Source of the DNA: Roseomonas aerilata DSM 19363
Lineage (GTDB): Bacteria; Pseudomonadota; Alphaproteobacteria; Acetobacterales; Acetobacteraceae
Assembly (NCBI RefSeq): GCF_000711725.1
Contig: NZ_JONP01000016.1
Coordinates: 45,537-109,536 of the forward strand
DNA: 64,000 nt
Direction: 5' to 3'
Numbering within the stretch: the stretch's first letter is position 1; each line of letters opens with the position of its first letter. Below are positions 46,251-54,924 of this stretch, in pieces. Under the pieces are notes generated by a model, which worked only from the letters and a program-made list of their open reading frames with translations, had not been told where the DNA came from and made no database searches. A program made the translations under genes and the position numbers.

Positions 46251-48247
46251 AACCCTGGCTCACCCTCGGCGTGCCGGCCCTTCTCGCCCTCCCACCCGAG
46301 GAGATCGCAGCCCGCCTCGCCTTCGCCCAAGCCGCCCGCCACGCCACGCTCGAGCTTGCCCAGCGCGCTGCCTGGGTCTCGACCGCCCGGCTGTTGCAGG
46401 TCGCGCTCGCCGTTCCGGAGGCCTCTGGCTGGACCGTCTTGCTCGAATACGACCTTCTCCGCCTGGAGAAGCGCGCTGACTGCGTGATCCTGACCGACCG
46501 CGCCGTGCTGGTGCTGGAAATCAAGGACGGCGCTACCGGCTACAGCACCGCCGACCGGCGCCAGGCGGAGGATTACGCACTGGACCTGCGGGATTTCCAC
46601 GCGGGCTGCCGCGGCCTGCCGGTCGTGCCCATTCTGGTCGCGACCGCGGCGCCGCGCGTGATCTTCGAGCCCGCACTCATCTGGCAGGGCGTGCCACCGC
46701 CGCTCCTGACGAATGCCCCACTGCTTGGCGACACGGTTCGCGCCATCCAGTCTGCCATCGGCCCGCCCGCGACGCCCCTGGACCACGCCGCCTGGTTGGC
46801 GGCGCCCTATCGCCCCGTGCCCGGCGTGCTCGAAGCCGCCACGATGCTCTTCGATCGGCACCGCAGCGCCGAGATGGTCTCAGCCCGTGCGGACGCGGCC
46901 AACCTCACCCGCACCACCGCCGCGGTGGGCCGCGCGATCGAGGCCGCCCGCGCCAACTCCCAACACGTGGTGGTCTTCGTCACCGGCTCGCCGGGCGCGG
47001 GAAAGACCCTCTGCGGCCTGAACGTCGTCTTCGGCAGCCTTCGCGCGGGTGGCGCCGCTTTCCTGACCGGTAACGCGCCCCTCGTCGCGGTCCTGCGAGA
47101 GAGCCTCGCCCGTCGCGCGGCAGAGGGCGGGCAGGGGCGTGCGCTGGCGAGGCGCGACGCCGTCACGGCCCTGCAGAACGTTCATCGCTTCCTGGAACTA
47201 TACGTCGAGAAGCCGGACGAGATTCCGGAGGCTCACGTCATTGTCTTCGACGAGGCGCAGCGCGCCTGGGACCGCGCGCAGGCCACGAAGCCGTCGCAGC
47301 GCCGCGGCGCCAGCAAACTGACGGACAGCGAGCCCGCGCACACGCTCGAGATCATGTCCCGCCACGCCGACTGGTCCGTCATCGTGGCGCTCATCGGCAA
47401 TGGCCAGGAGATCAACACCGGCGAGGCCGGGTTGGCCGAGTGGGGAAGGGTCATCGAGGCGACGCCCGGCTGGCGGGCCGTTGCCGCCGAGCGTGCGGTC
47501 ATCACGCCCATCGCGGCCCAGCGCCTGGCCGACGGGCCGCGCCCCTGGCTGACGATGGACCCGGACCTGGACCTTACCGTCCCTATGCGCTCCGTCCGCG
47601 ACCCGCAGGGTGCCCCCTGGGTGGATGCCGTGCTCGCCGGCAATGCCGCCGCCGCGGCCGAAATCGCCCGGAGGGCCGGTGGTGTGCCCTATTTCGTGAC
47701 ACGCGACCTCTCCACCCTCCGCGCCGCCCTGCGCGATCTCTCCCGCGGGATGCGCCGCGCCGGTCTCGTGGCTTCCTCCGGCGCCCGCCGCCTCCGGGCC
47801 GAGGGCCTTGGCGTGCAGGCCGCCGACATGCCGCACTGGTTTCTCGACCGCTGGCCCGATATCCGCGCCTCCGACGCGCTGGAGACCTACGCCACGGAGT
47901 ATGACTGCCAGGGCCTGGAACTGGATCAGGTTGGCCTGGCCTGGGGCGGGGACCTGCTGCGCGGGCCGGGTGGCTGGGTGATGCGCGCCCTTTCCGGCAA
48001 GGATTGGCAAACCGTCCGCAAGGAGGAGGACCGCAGCTTCACGTTGAACACCTATCGCGTGCTGCTCACCCGCGCCCGCTACGAGACCGTCATCTGGGTG
48101 CCGCCCGGCAGCCCCACCGGCGATCCCTGGTATGACAGGACGCGCGACGCGACCGCGATGGACGCGCTGGCCGATTACCTCGTGTTCTGCGGCGCGCGCG
48201 CCATCGAGCCCGTGCCCACCGCAGACCCCGCGCCCGCCCTGCTGTAG
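46247..48247 (+). CDS. DUF2075 helicase-like protein with N-terminal nuclease-type domain
   Basis: 666 residues. Residues 60-150 have a PD-(D/E)XK-like core: D78 in KRADCVILTDRA, then E91-x-K93 in LVLEIKDGATG. A DUF2075 P-loop domain follows: Walker A GSPGAGKT at 247-254, Walker B VIVFDEAQ with D335-E336, and a helicase-like C-terminal half (YDCQGLELDQVGLAWG and LNTYRVLLTRARYETVIW). The start is CTG at 46247 (CTGA overlap) or GTG at 46270; no ATG is available. Nuclease-helicases of this type are known in DNA repair and in phage defence, but neighbours are ordinary genes. Confidence 0.8.
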   Translation: MKPWLTLGVPALLALPPEEIAARLAFAQAARHATLELAQRAAWVSTARLLQVALAVPEASGWTVLLEYDLLRLEKRADCVILTDRAVLVLEIKDGATGYSTADRRQAEDYALDLRDFHAGCRGLPVVPILVATAAPRVIFEPALIWQGVPPPLLTNAPLLGDTVRAIQSAIGPPATPLDHAAWLAAPYRPVPGVLEAATMLFDRHRSAEMVSARADAANLTRTTAAVGRAIEAARANSQHVVVFVTGSPGAGKTLCGLNVVFGSLRAGGAAFLTGNAPLVAVLRESLARRAAEGGQGRALARRDAVTALQNVHRFLELYVEKPDEIPEAHVIVFDEAQRAWDRAQATKPSQRRGASKLTDSEPAHTLEIMSRHADWSVIVALIGNGQEINTGEAGLAEWGRVIEATPGWRAVAAERAVITPIAAQRLADGPRPWLTMDPDLDLTVPMRSVRDPQGAPWVDAVLAGNAAAAAEIARRAGGVPYFVTRDLSTLRAALRDLSRGMRRAGLVASSGARRLRAEGLGVQAADMPHWFLDRWPDIRASDALETYATEYDCQGLELDQVGLAWGGDLLRGPGGWVMRALSGKDWQTVRKEEDRSFTLNTYRVLLTRARYETVIWVPPGSPTGDPWYDRTRDATAMDALADYLVFCGARAIEPVPTADPAPALL

Positions 48248-48255
48248 AAGCGCCC

Positions 48256-49098
48256 ATGCTCCGCGCGCTCCTCGCCCTTCTCCTCCTCGCCTCTGCCGCC
48301 GCCGCGGCGGAGTTGAAGCTCGCCACCTGGAACCTCGACTGGCTGACCACCCGCCCGGCCGGCGATCCCGAACTCCCTCGCGACCTCCACCGCCGCGCCC
48401 CCGAGGACATCGCACGCCTCCGCGCCTATGCCGAGCGCCTAGCCGCTGACGTGATTGCCCTGCAGGAGGTGGACGGGCCCGAGGCCGCCGCCCTCGTCCT
48501 CGACCCCGCCCGCTGGCGCTTCTTCTTCCCCGGGGAGCGCGACGTGCAGCGCGCCGGCATCGCCGTCCGCCGCGACCTGCCGGCCACGCAGAACGACGAT
48601 CTGGCGGCGCTCGACCTACGGCCTGGCGCCCGCTTCTCGCTTCGCCGCGGCGTGGACGTCACGGTGGGGGAGGGGGCCTCGCGGCTCCGCCTCCTCTCGC
48701 TCCATCTCAACGCCGGCTGCCGGGAGCCCGACGATGCCGGCCGCCAGTGCGAGAGCACCCTCCGCCAGGCCGAGATCCTCGCCGGCTGGATCGAGGCCCG
48801 GCGTGCGGCCGGCGAGGCCTTCGCCCTGGCCGGTGACTTCAACCGCCGCTTTGACCGCGACCCCGTTATCCTCCCCCTGCTCGAGCGCGCGGCCCCGCTC
48901 ACCCGTGCGACCGCCGGGCGTTCTAACCCCTGCTGGGGCGGGCGGCCCTTCATCGACCATGTCCTTCTCGGCGGCCCTGCCCGCGGCTGGATGGTGGAAG
49001 GCAGTCTTCGCGTCCTCGTCTATGCGGAGCGGGAGCCGGAATGGCGCCACAGGCTGTCCGACCACTGCCCGGTCAGCATCGTGCTGAACCCGCCCTGA
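48256..49098 (+). CDS. Secreted endonuclease/exonuclease/phosphatase family protein
   Basis: 280 residues with a Sec signal peptide (LRALLALLLLASAAAAAE). LATWNLDWL and VIALQEVDG hold the Asn and catalytic Glu of the DNase I-like fold, GDFNRRFD the catalytic Asp-x-Asn, and HRLSDHCPVSIVL the catalytic His. Extracellular or periplasmic nuclease or phosphodiesterase; substrate not known. Confidence 0.88.
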   Translation: MLRALLALLLLASAAAAAELKLATWNLDWLTTRPAGDPELPRDLHRRAPEDIARLRAYAERLAADVIALQEVDGPEAAALVLDPARWRFFFPGERDVQRAGIAVRRDLPATQNDDLAALDLRPGARFSLRRGVDVTVGEGASRLRLLSLHLNAGCREPDDAGRQCESTLRQAEILAGWIEARRAAGEAFALAGDFNRRFDRDPVILPLLERAAPLTRATAGRSNPCWGGRPFIDHVLLGGPARGWMVEGSLRVLVYAEREPEWRHRLSDHCPVSIVLNPP

Positions 49099-49161
49099 CG
49101 CTTTCGAAACCCGCTCTCGCGCGTTTGGAGCAGGAGCCGCGCGCCTGACCACAGACCGGGA

Positions 49162-50052
49162 ATGACAGCCTTGAACGCCGAGCGCCTGCACCGCTTCCTC
49201 GCCACCTGCCGCATCACCGACGGTGCCTCCTTCTCCCTGGAGGAGCACCGCACGGATGAGGACGGCGACACCGGCCTCGACAAGGACACAGGCAAGGAGG
49301 CGCTGGAGCGCGCCGTCTCCCGTATCTCCGACCAGCAGGAACGCCTCTACGCCGATGCGCGCTGGTCCGTGCTCTGCATCTTTCAGGCGTTGGACGCCGC
49401 CGGGAAGGACGGTGCCATCAAGCACGTCTTCTCCGGCGTGAACCCGCAGGGCGTGGACGTGGAGTCCTTCGGCGCCCCCAGCACGCTGGAGCGCGCCCAC
49501 GACTTCCTCTGGCGGCACCACGTCGTTATGCCTCGCCGCGGCCACATCGGCGTGCACAACCGCTCCTGGTACGAGGAGGTGCTGGTACCGCGCGTGCAGC
49601 CTTCCATCCTCCAGGCCGCCCCGCTGCCCGCCGCCGTCATCGGCCCGCAGATCTGGGATGAACGGCTGGAGGACATCGCCGCCTACGAGCGCTACCTCGC
49701 GCGCCAGGGCGTGCGGATCCTGAAGTTCTTCCTCCATGTCGGGGAGGAGGAGCAGCGCAAGCGCCTGCTCGCCCGCATCGATGAGGGCGCGAAGAACTGG
49801 AAGTTCGAGGAAGGCGACCTCGTCGTCCGCGCCCGCCGCGCGGAATACCTCTCCGCCTACGAGGCCGCGATTCGCGCCACCGCCGCTCCGCACGCGCCCT
49901 GGTACGTCATCCCCGCCGACCGCAAATGGCTCGCTCGTCTGCTGGTGGCCGAAGCGGTGGCGAACGCGATGGAGTCCCTGGACCTCCAGTTCCCGACCGT
50001 CACCGCCGCCGCGCGCGCGGCCCTGCTCCGGGCACGCGATGCGCTGACCTGA
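49162..50052 (+). CDS. ppk2: Polyphosphate kinase 2 family protein
   Basis: 296 residues. Walker A-like DAAGKDG at 78-84 (K82), the lid motif RSWYEEVLVPRV, and the C-terminal blocks (KFFLHVGEEEQRKRLLARID and PWYVIPADRKWLARLLVAEAV) identify PPK2. These phosphorylate nucleoside mono- or diphosphates from polyphosphate. The subclass is not resolved. Confidence 0.92.
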   Translation: MTALNAERLHRFLATCRITDGASFSLEEHRTDEDGDTGLDKDTGKEALERAVSRISDQQERLYADARWSVLCIFQALDAAGKDGAIKHVFSGVNPQGVDVESFGAPSTLERAHDFLWRHHVVMPRRGHIGVHNRSWYEEVLVPRVQPSILQAAPLPAAVIGPQIWDERLEDIAAYERYLARQGVRILKFFLHVGEEEQRKRLLARIDEGAKNWKFEEGDLVVRARRAEYLSAYEAAIRATAAPHAPWYVIPADRKWLARLLVAEAVANAMESLDLQFPTVTAAARAALLRARDALT

Positions 50053-50133
50053 GGGGTAGATTACCGAGACCGTTAACGAAGCTTCATCAGGCTTTGTTCC
50101 TCCCGACGGCAACTATCGCAGCCCCCCGAATTT

Positions 50134-50170
50134 GATCCCTCGTGCGGCACCTGACCCGCACCGAGGGATC
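50134..50170 (+). promoter_or_regulatory. Hairpin covering the ribosome binding site of the dehydrogenase operon
   Basis: Left arm GATCCCTCGTGCGG (50134-50147), eight-base loop CACCTGAC, right arm CCGCA-C-CGAGGGATC (50156-50170) with one bulged C: 14 pairs in all. GAGGG inside the right arm is the only Shine-Dalgarno before the ATG at 50175, so the folded RNA would hide it. It could also be a DNA operator. Regulation is inferred. Confidence 0.55.
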
Positions 50171-50174
50171 GCTG

Positions 50175-50918
50175 ATGACCACCCCGCGCGGCTCTAGACG
50201 CCGCTTTCTCTTTGCGACGACTGCCCTGATGGGCGTCGTCGGGACCGCCACGGCCCGCACGATCGAGGGCCTCCCCTGGACCAGCAACGAGGTCTATCCG
50301 CCCGCCGAGGCCCGTCCCGGCCCATGGCGCTTCTTCACACCGGAGGAGGGGGCGGCCATCGAGGCGATCGTGGATCGGCTCGTCCCGGTGGACGAACTCG
50401 GGCCGGGCGGCAAGGAGTCCGGCTGCGCCGTCTTCATCGACCGCCAGCTCGCCGGCCCCTACGGCCGCTGCGAGGGCATGTACATGCAGGGGCCATTCCC
50501 CACGAATCCACTGCCCACCCAGGGCTTCCAGTCCTCGGTCACCTTCGCGGAGGCCTACCGGCGCGGCCTCGCCGGCCTCGCCGCGCATGTCGCGCGCAAC
50601 TTCGGCGGGAAGAAGGTCCCGCAGCTCTCGGGCGAGGAACTCGACCGCCTTCTCACCTCGATGGAGAAGCGCGAGATCAACACGCCCGAGTTCAATGCCA
50701 GCAGCTTCTTCGACCTGGTGCACAACAACACGATGGAAGGCTTCTTCGCCGACCCGATCTACGGTGGGAACAAGGACATGGCTGGCTGGAAGCTCCTCGG
50801 CTTCCCGGGCACGCGCTACGACTTCCGCGACGTCATCGCCCGGCCCAACACCCGCTACACGCTGCCGCCCGTGAGCCTCCTCGGGAGACCGGAATGGAAC
50901 CCGGGGGGGCGCAGCTGA
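50175..50918 (+). CDS. Gluconate 2-dehydrogenase subunit 3 family protein
   Basis: 247 residues. Twin-arginine signal (SRRRFLFATTALMGVVG), then the small-subunit family block FFTPEEGAAIEAIVDRLVPVDELGPGGKESGCAVFIDRQLAGPYG. In membrane-bound gluconate and sorbitol dehydrogenases this subunit is needed for export and assembly of the flavoprotein. ATG at 50175 chosen over GTG at 50142, which would put the Tat motif far inside. First of three coupled genes. Confidence 0.9.
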   Translation: MTTPRGSRRRFLFATTALMGVVGTATARTIEGLPWTSNEVYPPAEARPGPWRFFTPEEGAAIEAIVDRLVPVDELGPGGKESGCAVFIDRQLAGPYGRCEGMYMQGPFPTNPLPTQGFQSSVTFAEAYRRGLAGLAAHVARNFGGKKVPQLSGEELDRLLTSMEKREINTPEFNASSFFDLVHNNTMEGFFADPIYGGNKDMAGWKLLGFPGTRYDFRDVIARPNTRYTLPPVSLLGRPEWNPGGRS

Positions 50919-52687
50919 TGCGCCGCCTTCCCCGCAAGGATGCCGTCATCATCGGCCTCGGCTGGACCGGCGCCATCATGGGCCACGAGCTCTGCCAGGC
51001 CGGGCTGGAGGTGGTCGCGCTGGAGCGCGGCCCCTGGCGCGACACGGCCAGCGACTTCAACATCGGCACCGCGCCCGACGAGCTGCGCTACGGTATTCGC
51101 GGCGAGCTCTTCCTGAACAACTCGCAGGACTCCGTGACGGCGCGGAACAAGATGGACCAGGTGGCGCTGCCCATCCGCAAATGGGGCAGCTTCCTGCCCG
51201 GCAACGGCGTCGGCGGCTCCGGCGTTCATTGGAACGGCCACACCTGGCGCTTCCTGCCGAGCGACTTCAACATCCTCAGCCATTACCGCGAGCGCTACGG
51301 CGAGGGGATCTTCCCCGAGAACCACAGCATTCAGGACTGGGGCATCAGCTACGACGAGCTGGAACCCTATTACGACAAATTCGAGTACCTAGCGGGCATC
51401 TCGGGCCAGGCCGGCAACATCAACGGCGAGATCCAGCCGGGCGGGAATCCCTTCGAGGGTCGGCGGCAGCGCGGCTACCCCACGCCGCCGCTGAAGGGCC
51501 AGCACGCGCAGGACCTCTTCTCCAAGGCCGCGACGGAACTCGGCTTCAAGCCCTTCCCAATGCCTTCGGCCAACATCTCGCAGGCCTATACCAACCCGCT
51601 CGGCGTCACCCTCGCGCCCTGCACCTATTGCGGCTTCTGCGAGCGCTTCGGCTGCGCGAACTACTCCAAGGCTTCCCCGCAGACGACCGTCCTGCCCGTG
51701 CTGATGCGCCACCCTGGCTTCGAGGCGCGCACGCAGTGCGAAGTGGTGCGCGTGCTCAAGAGCTCCGACGGCAAGACCGCCACCGGCGTCGTCTATATCG
51801 ACGCGCAGGGCCAGGAGTGGGAGCAGCCGGCGGATCTCGTCATCATGGCCGCCTACCAGCTCTGGAATGTGCGGCTGATGCTCTATTCCGGCATCGGCAA
51901 GCCCTATGACCCGAGCACGGGGGAGGGCGTGGTGGGCCGCAACTATGCCTATCAGGCGAACTCGTCGGTCAACGGCTTCTTCGACAACACCCACGCCTTC
52001 AACCACTGGGCCGGTGCGGGCTCCCTCGGCATCACGGCCGACGAGTATAACGGCGACAACTTCGACCATACCGGCCTGAACTTCGTCGGCGGCGCGAACA
52101 TCAACTGCACGAGCTTCCACGCCCGCCCCATCTCCGCGCGCCCGATCCCGCCGGGCACGCCGCGCTGGGGCAGCGCCTGGAAGAAGGCGACGCGCGAGGC
52201 CTACAACACCTTTGCCAATGTCGGCAGCCAGGGCAGCGTCATGTCCTTCCGCGACAACTACCTGGACCTCGACCCCACCTACAAGGACCGGCTCGGCCGC
52301 CCGCTGCTGCGCATGACCTTCGACTTCAAGCCGAACGAGGAGCGCATGTCCGCCTACGTCACCGAGAAGATGGTGCCGATCATGCGGGCCATGGGCGCGA
52401 AGCAGATCGTGGCCAACCCGAAGAAGGGGCCATGGAACGTCGTTCCCTACCAGACCACCCACAACACGGGCGGCGCGGTCATGGGCGATAATCCCCGCAC
52501 ATCCGCGGTGAACAAGTACCTGCAGGTCTGGGACATGCCCAACGTCTTCGTGCTCGGCGCCTCCGCCTTCCCGCAGAATGCCGGTTACAACCCCACGGGT
52601 ACGGTGGGCGCGCTAACCTACCTCGCGGCGGATGCCATCGTGAGCCAGTACCTCAAGAACCCCGGCCAGCCGCTGGTGCAGGCCTGA
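50918..52687 (+). CDS. GMC-type flavoprotein dehydrogenase (gluconate 2-dehydrogenase large subunit family)
   Basis: 589 residues. The FAD Rossmann motif is GLGWTG at 13-18. A cysteine quartet, C235-x2-C238-x2-C241-x4-C246 (APCTYCGFCERFGC), resembles the 3Fe-4S ligand region of FAD-dependent glucose dehydrogenases. The GMC C-terminal block NVFVLGASAFPQNAGYNPTGTVGAL and His in TTHNTGG give the active site. It oxidises a sugar or sugar acid in the periplasm, exported with the Tat subunit. TGATG overlaps on both sides. Confidence 0.92.
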   Translation: MRRLPRKDAVIIGLGWTGAIMGHELCQAGLEVVALERGPWRDTASDFNIGTAPDELRYGIRGELFLNNSQDSVTARNKMDQVALPIRKWGSFLPGNGVGGSGVHWNGHTWRFLPSDFNILSHYRERYGEGIFPENHSIQDWGISYDELEPYYDKFEYLAGISGQAGNINGEIQPGGNPFEGRRQRGYPTPPLKGQHAQDLFSKAATELGFKPFPMPSANISQAYTNPLGVTLAPCTYCGFCERFGCANYSKASPQTTVLPVLMRHPGFEARTQCEVVRVLKSSDGKTATGVVYIDAQGQEWEQPADLVIMAAYQLWNVRLMLYSGIGKPYDPSTGEGVVGRNYAYQANSSVNGFFDNTHAFNHWAGAGSLGITADEYNGDNFDHTGLNFVGGANINCTSFHARPISARPIPPGTPRWGSAWKKATREAYNTFANVGSQGSVMSFRDNYLDLDPTYKDRLGRPLLRMTFDFKPNEERMSAYVTEKMVPIMRAMGAKQIVANPKKGPWNVVPYQTTHNTGGAVMGDNPRTSAVNKYLQVWDMPNVFVLGASAFPQNAGYNPTGTVGALTYLAADAIVSQYLKNPGQPLVQA

Positions 52688-53937
52688 TGCGCGCCCGCCT
52701 TCTCGCCGCCCTCGCCGGCCTTTCCCTCCTCGCGGGCGGACCAGCCCGCGCCGCACCGGACAACTTCGACCAGGTGGAGCGCGGCCGGTACCTCGTCGTG
52801 CTCGGCGACTGCGTGGCCTGCCACATGTCTACCAGTGGCAACCACGAGGGCTCGCAGGGCTTCGTCGGCGGCCGCCCGATCGAGACGCCGTTCGGCAACA
52901 TCGTCACACCCAACATCACGCCCGACCGCGCGACGGGAATCGGCACCTGGTCGGCGGACGACTTCTACCGCGCCATGCACGAGGGCGTGCGCCCCAACGG
53001 TGCGCATCTCTACCCCGCCTTCCCCTACACCTACTTCACGCGCATGCCGCGCGCGGACACCGACGCGATCCTTGCCTACCTGAACACGCTGGAGCCGGTG
53101 AACAACGCGGTAGACCGCAACACCTTGCCTTTCCCGTTCAACATCCGCGCCTCCATGCTCGCCTGGAACGCGCTGTTCTTCGAGCCTGGCGAGTTCCGCC
53201 CCGACCCCAACCGCTCGGCCGAGTGGAACCGCGGCGCCTATATCGTGGAGGGGCCCGCCCATTGCGGCGCCTGCCACACGCCGAAGAACCTCGCCGGCGC
53301 CGATCGGACCAGCGAGCACTTCGTCGGCGGGCCGCTGCAGGGCTGGTTCGCCACCAACCTGACGGGCGACCAGCGCACCGGTCTCGGCGCCTGGAGCGTG
53401 GAGGAGATCGTCGAGTACCTGGGGAAGGGCCGCAACGCCCGCAGCGCCGCCTCCGGCCCCATGGCCGAGGTGGTGGAATACTCCACCAGCCTGATGAGCG
53501 AAGCCGACCTCCGCGCTATCGCCGTCTACCTGAAGGAGCCGCCCGTCGCCGCACCTGCCGCCCCGGCCCGCACCGCGCTGGCGGGCGACAACACCCAGAT
53601 GGTGACCGGCGAGGCAATCTACCTCGACCGCTGCATGGCCTGCCACCGGCGAGACGGGGAGGGCGTGCCGCGGATGTTCCCGCGCCTCGCCGGTAGCCAG
53701 GTGGTGCAGCAGGAGGGCAATGAGACCTTGCTGCGCGTCGTGCTCCAGGGCGTGCGCGCCGCCTACAGCCCGCACGCGCCGACATCGCCGGCCATGCCCG
53801 CCTTCGGATGGCGCCTGAACGACGACCAGACTGCGGCAGTCACCACTTATATCCGCAACGCCTGGGGCAACGCGGCGCCTGCCGTCACGGCCGCCGACGC
53901 CGGTCGGATGCGCGACCTCCTGCGCGACCGTCCCTGA
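52687..53937 (+). CDS. Triheme cytochrome c subunit of the dehydrogenase
   Basis: 416 residues with a Sec signal peptide (cleavage near residue 23). Three CxxCH haem sites, CVACH (42-46), CGACH (193-197) and CMACH (316-320), as in the cytochrome subunit of gluconate 2-dehydrogenase, alcohol and FAD-glucose dehydrogenases. It passes electrons from the flavoprotein to ubiquinone or the terminal oxidase. Met ligands lie after each domain. TGATG overlap with the flavoprotein. Confidence 0.93.
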   Translation: MRARLLAALAGLSLLAGGPARAAPDNFDQVERGRYLVVLGDCVACHMSTSGNHEGSQGFVGGRPIETPFGNIVTPNITPDRATGIGTWSADDFYRAMHEGVRPNGAHLYPAFPYTYFTRMPRADTDAILAYLNTLEPVNNAVDRNTLPFPFNIRASMLAWNALFFEPGEFRPDPNRSAEWNRGAYIVEGPAHCGACHTPKNLAGADRTSEHFVGGPLQGWFATNLTGDQRTGLGAWSVEEIVEYLGKGRNARSAASGPMAEVVEYSTSLMSEADLRAIAVYLKEPPVAAPAAPARTALAGDNTQMVTGEAIYLDRCMACHRRDGEGVPRMFPRLAGSQVVQQEGNETLLRVVLQGVRAAYSPHAPTSPAMPAFGWRLNDDQTAAVTTYIRNAWGNAAPAVTAADAGRMRDLLRDRP

Positions 53938-53983
53938 CGCGCCGATTCCCGCCCGCAACAAGCGGGCGGGGCATCGCGTTGGC

Positions 53984-54844
53984 ATGGGAATGATCCCCCG
54001 CCGATTTCTCCTCGCCGCCGCGACCCTTCCAGCCGCGGCCTGTTCTCCCATCGACATCGCGAACCGGCTGACGCCTGCGGGCGGCATTCTGCGCGAGACT
54101 GGTCTCGTCTACGGCCCCGGCGAGCGCGGCCGCTACGACCTCTACACGCCGCAGGGCACCAGACCCGATGCCCCGCTGATCGTCTTCTTCTACGGAGGCG
54201 GCTGGCGCAACGGCGCGCGGGAGGACTACGACTTCGCCGCCCGCGCGCTCGCCTCCACCGGCGCAGTCGTCGCCGTGCCGGACTACCGCCTCTTCCCCGA
54301 GGTGCGCTGGCCCAGCTTCGTGGAGGATGGGGCCGCCGCGGTGCGCGCCATCCGCGCCGGCCCTGGCCGAGACCGTCCCGTGGTCCTCGCCGGGCATTCC
54401 GCCGGGGCCTTCAACGCCATGGCCCTCGCGGCCGACCCTCGCTGGCTTGGCCCGGCGCGCGACAGCCTGGCCGGCGGCATAGGCCTCGCCTGCCCCTTCG
54501 ACTTCGGCCCCGCGGACGATCCCTCTGGCATCTTCGCCGCCGCGCCGAACGCCCGGGCGCGCGTGGCTCCGCTTGATGAGCCGGCCCTTCGCGGCACGCC
54601 GCCCCTGCTGCTGCTCCACGGCCTCGCGGACACCACCGTACGCCCCGAGCAGACCTCGCGCTTCACGACCCTCGCGCAAGCACGGGGCGTCACGGTGGAG
54701 GCGCATTTCTACGAGGGCGTCGGGCACATCGGCATGATCGCCGCCCTGGCTGCTCCCGTCCGGGCCCTTGGCCTGGAAGGAGCGCCCGTGCTCCGCGAGA
54801 TCGCACGCTGGCTCCGGGCGAGGTTCCCCACCCTGGCCGCCTGA
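53984..54844 (+). CDS. Lipoprotein alpha/beta hydrolase
   Basis: 286 residues. Lipobox AAAC at about residue 20, so a lipid-anchored envelope enzyme. The oxyanion motif is FYGGGW (usually HGGG), nucleophile GHSAG, and His in VGHIGM; Asp is likely in GLADTTV. BD-FAE/carboxylesterase-like. Substrate unknown. Confidence 0.85.
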   Translation: MGMIPRRFLLAAATLPAAACSPIDIANRLTPAGGILRETGLVYGPGERGRYDLYTPQGTRPDAPLIVFFYGGGWRNGAREDYDFAARALASTGAVVAVPDYRLFPEVRWPSFVEDGAAAVRAIRAGPGRDRPVVLAGHSAGAFNAMALAADPRWLGPARDSLAGGIGLACPFDFGPADDPSGIFAAAPNARARVAPLDEPALRGTPPLLLLHGLADTTVRPEQTSRFTTLAQARGVTVEAHFYEGVGHIGMIAALAAPVRALGLEGAPVLREIARWLRARFPTLAA

Positions 54845-54863
54845 TCCGCGCCAGCAGGGCAAG

Positions 54864-54898
54864 AAAAAGGGGGAGCGGACGATCCCGTCCGCTCCCCC
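54864..54898 (-). terminator. Terminator of clpA
   Basis: Perfect 12-bp stem (GGGGGAGCGGAC at 54869-54880 with its complement at 54887-54898, loop GATCCC) followed on the minus strand by TTTTT (54868-54864). It lies 26 bases past clpA and 20 past the convergent hydrolase gene. Confidence 0.8.
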
Positions 54899-54924
54899 CA
54901 GGTTTGTTCAGCCGAAGCCAGCGA

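Noticed and set aside
50142..50918. Longer version of the Tat-exported dehydrogenase subunit from GTG at 50142
   Set aside because: It would put 11 extra residues before the twin-arginine motif and has no Shine-Dalgarno; the ATG at 50175 with GAGGG fits better.
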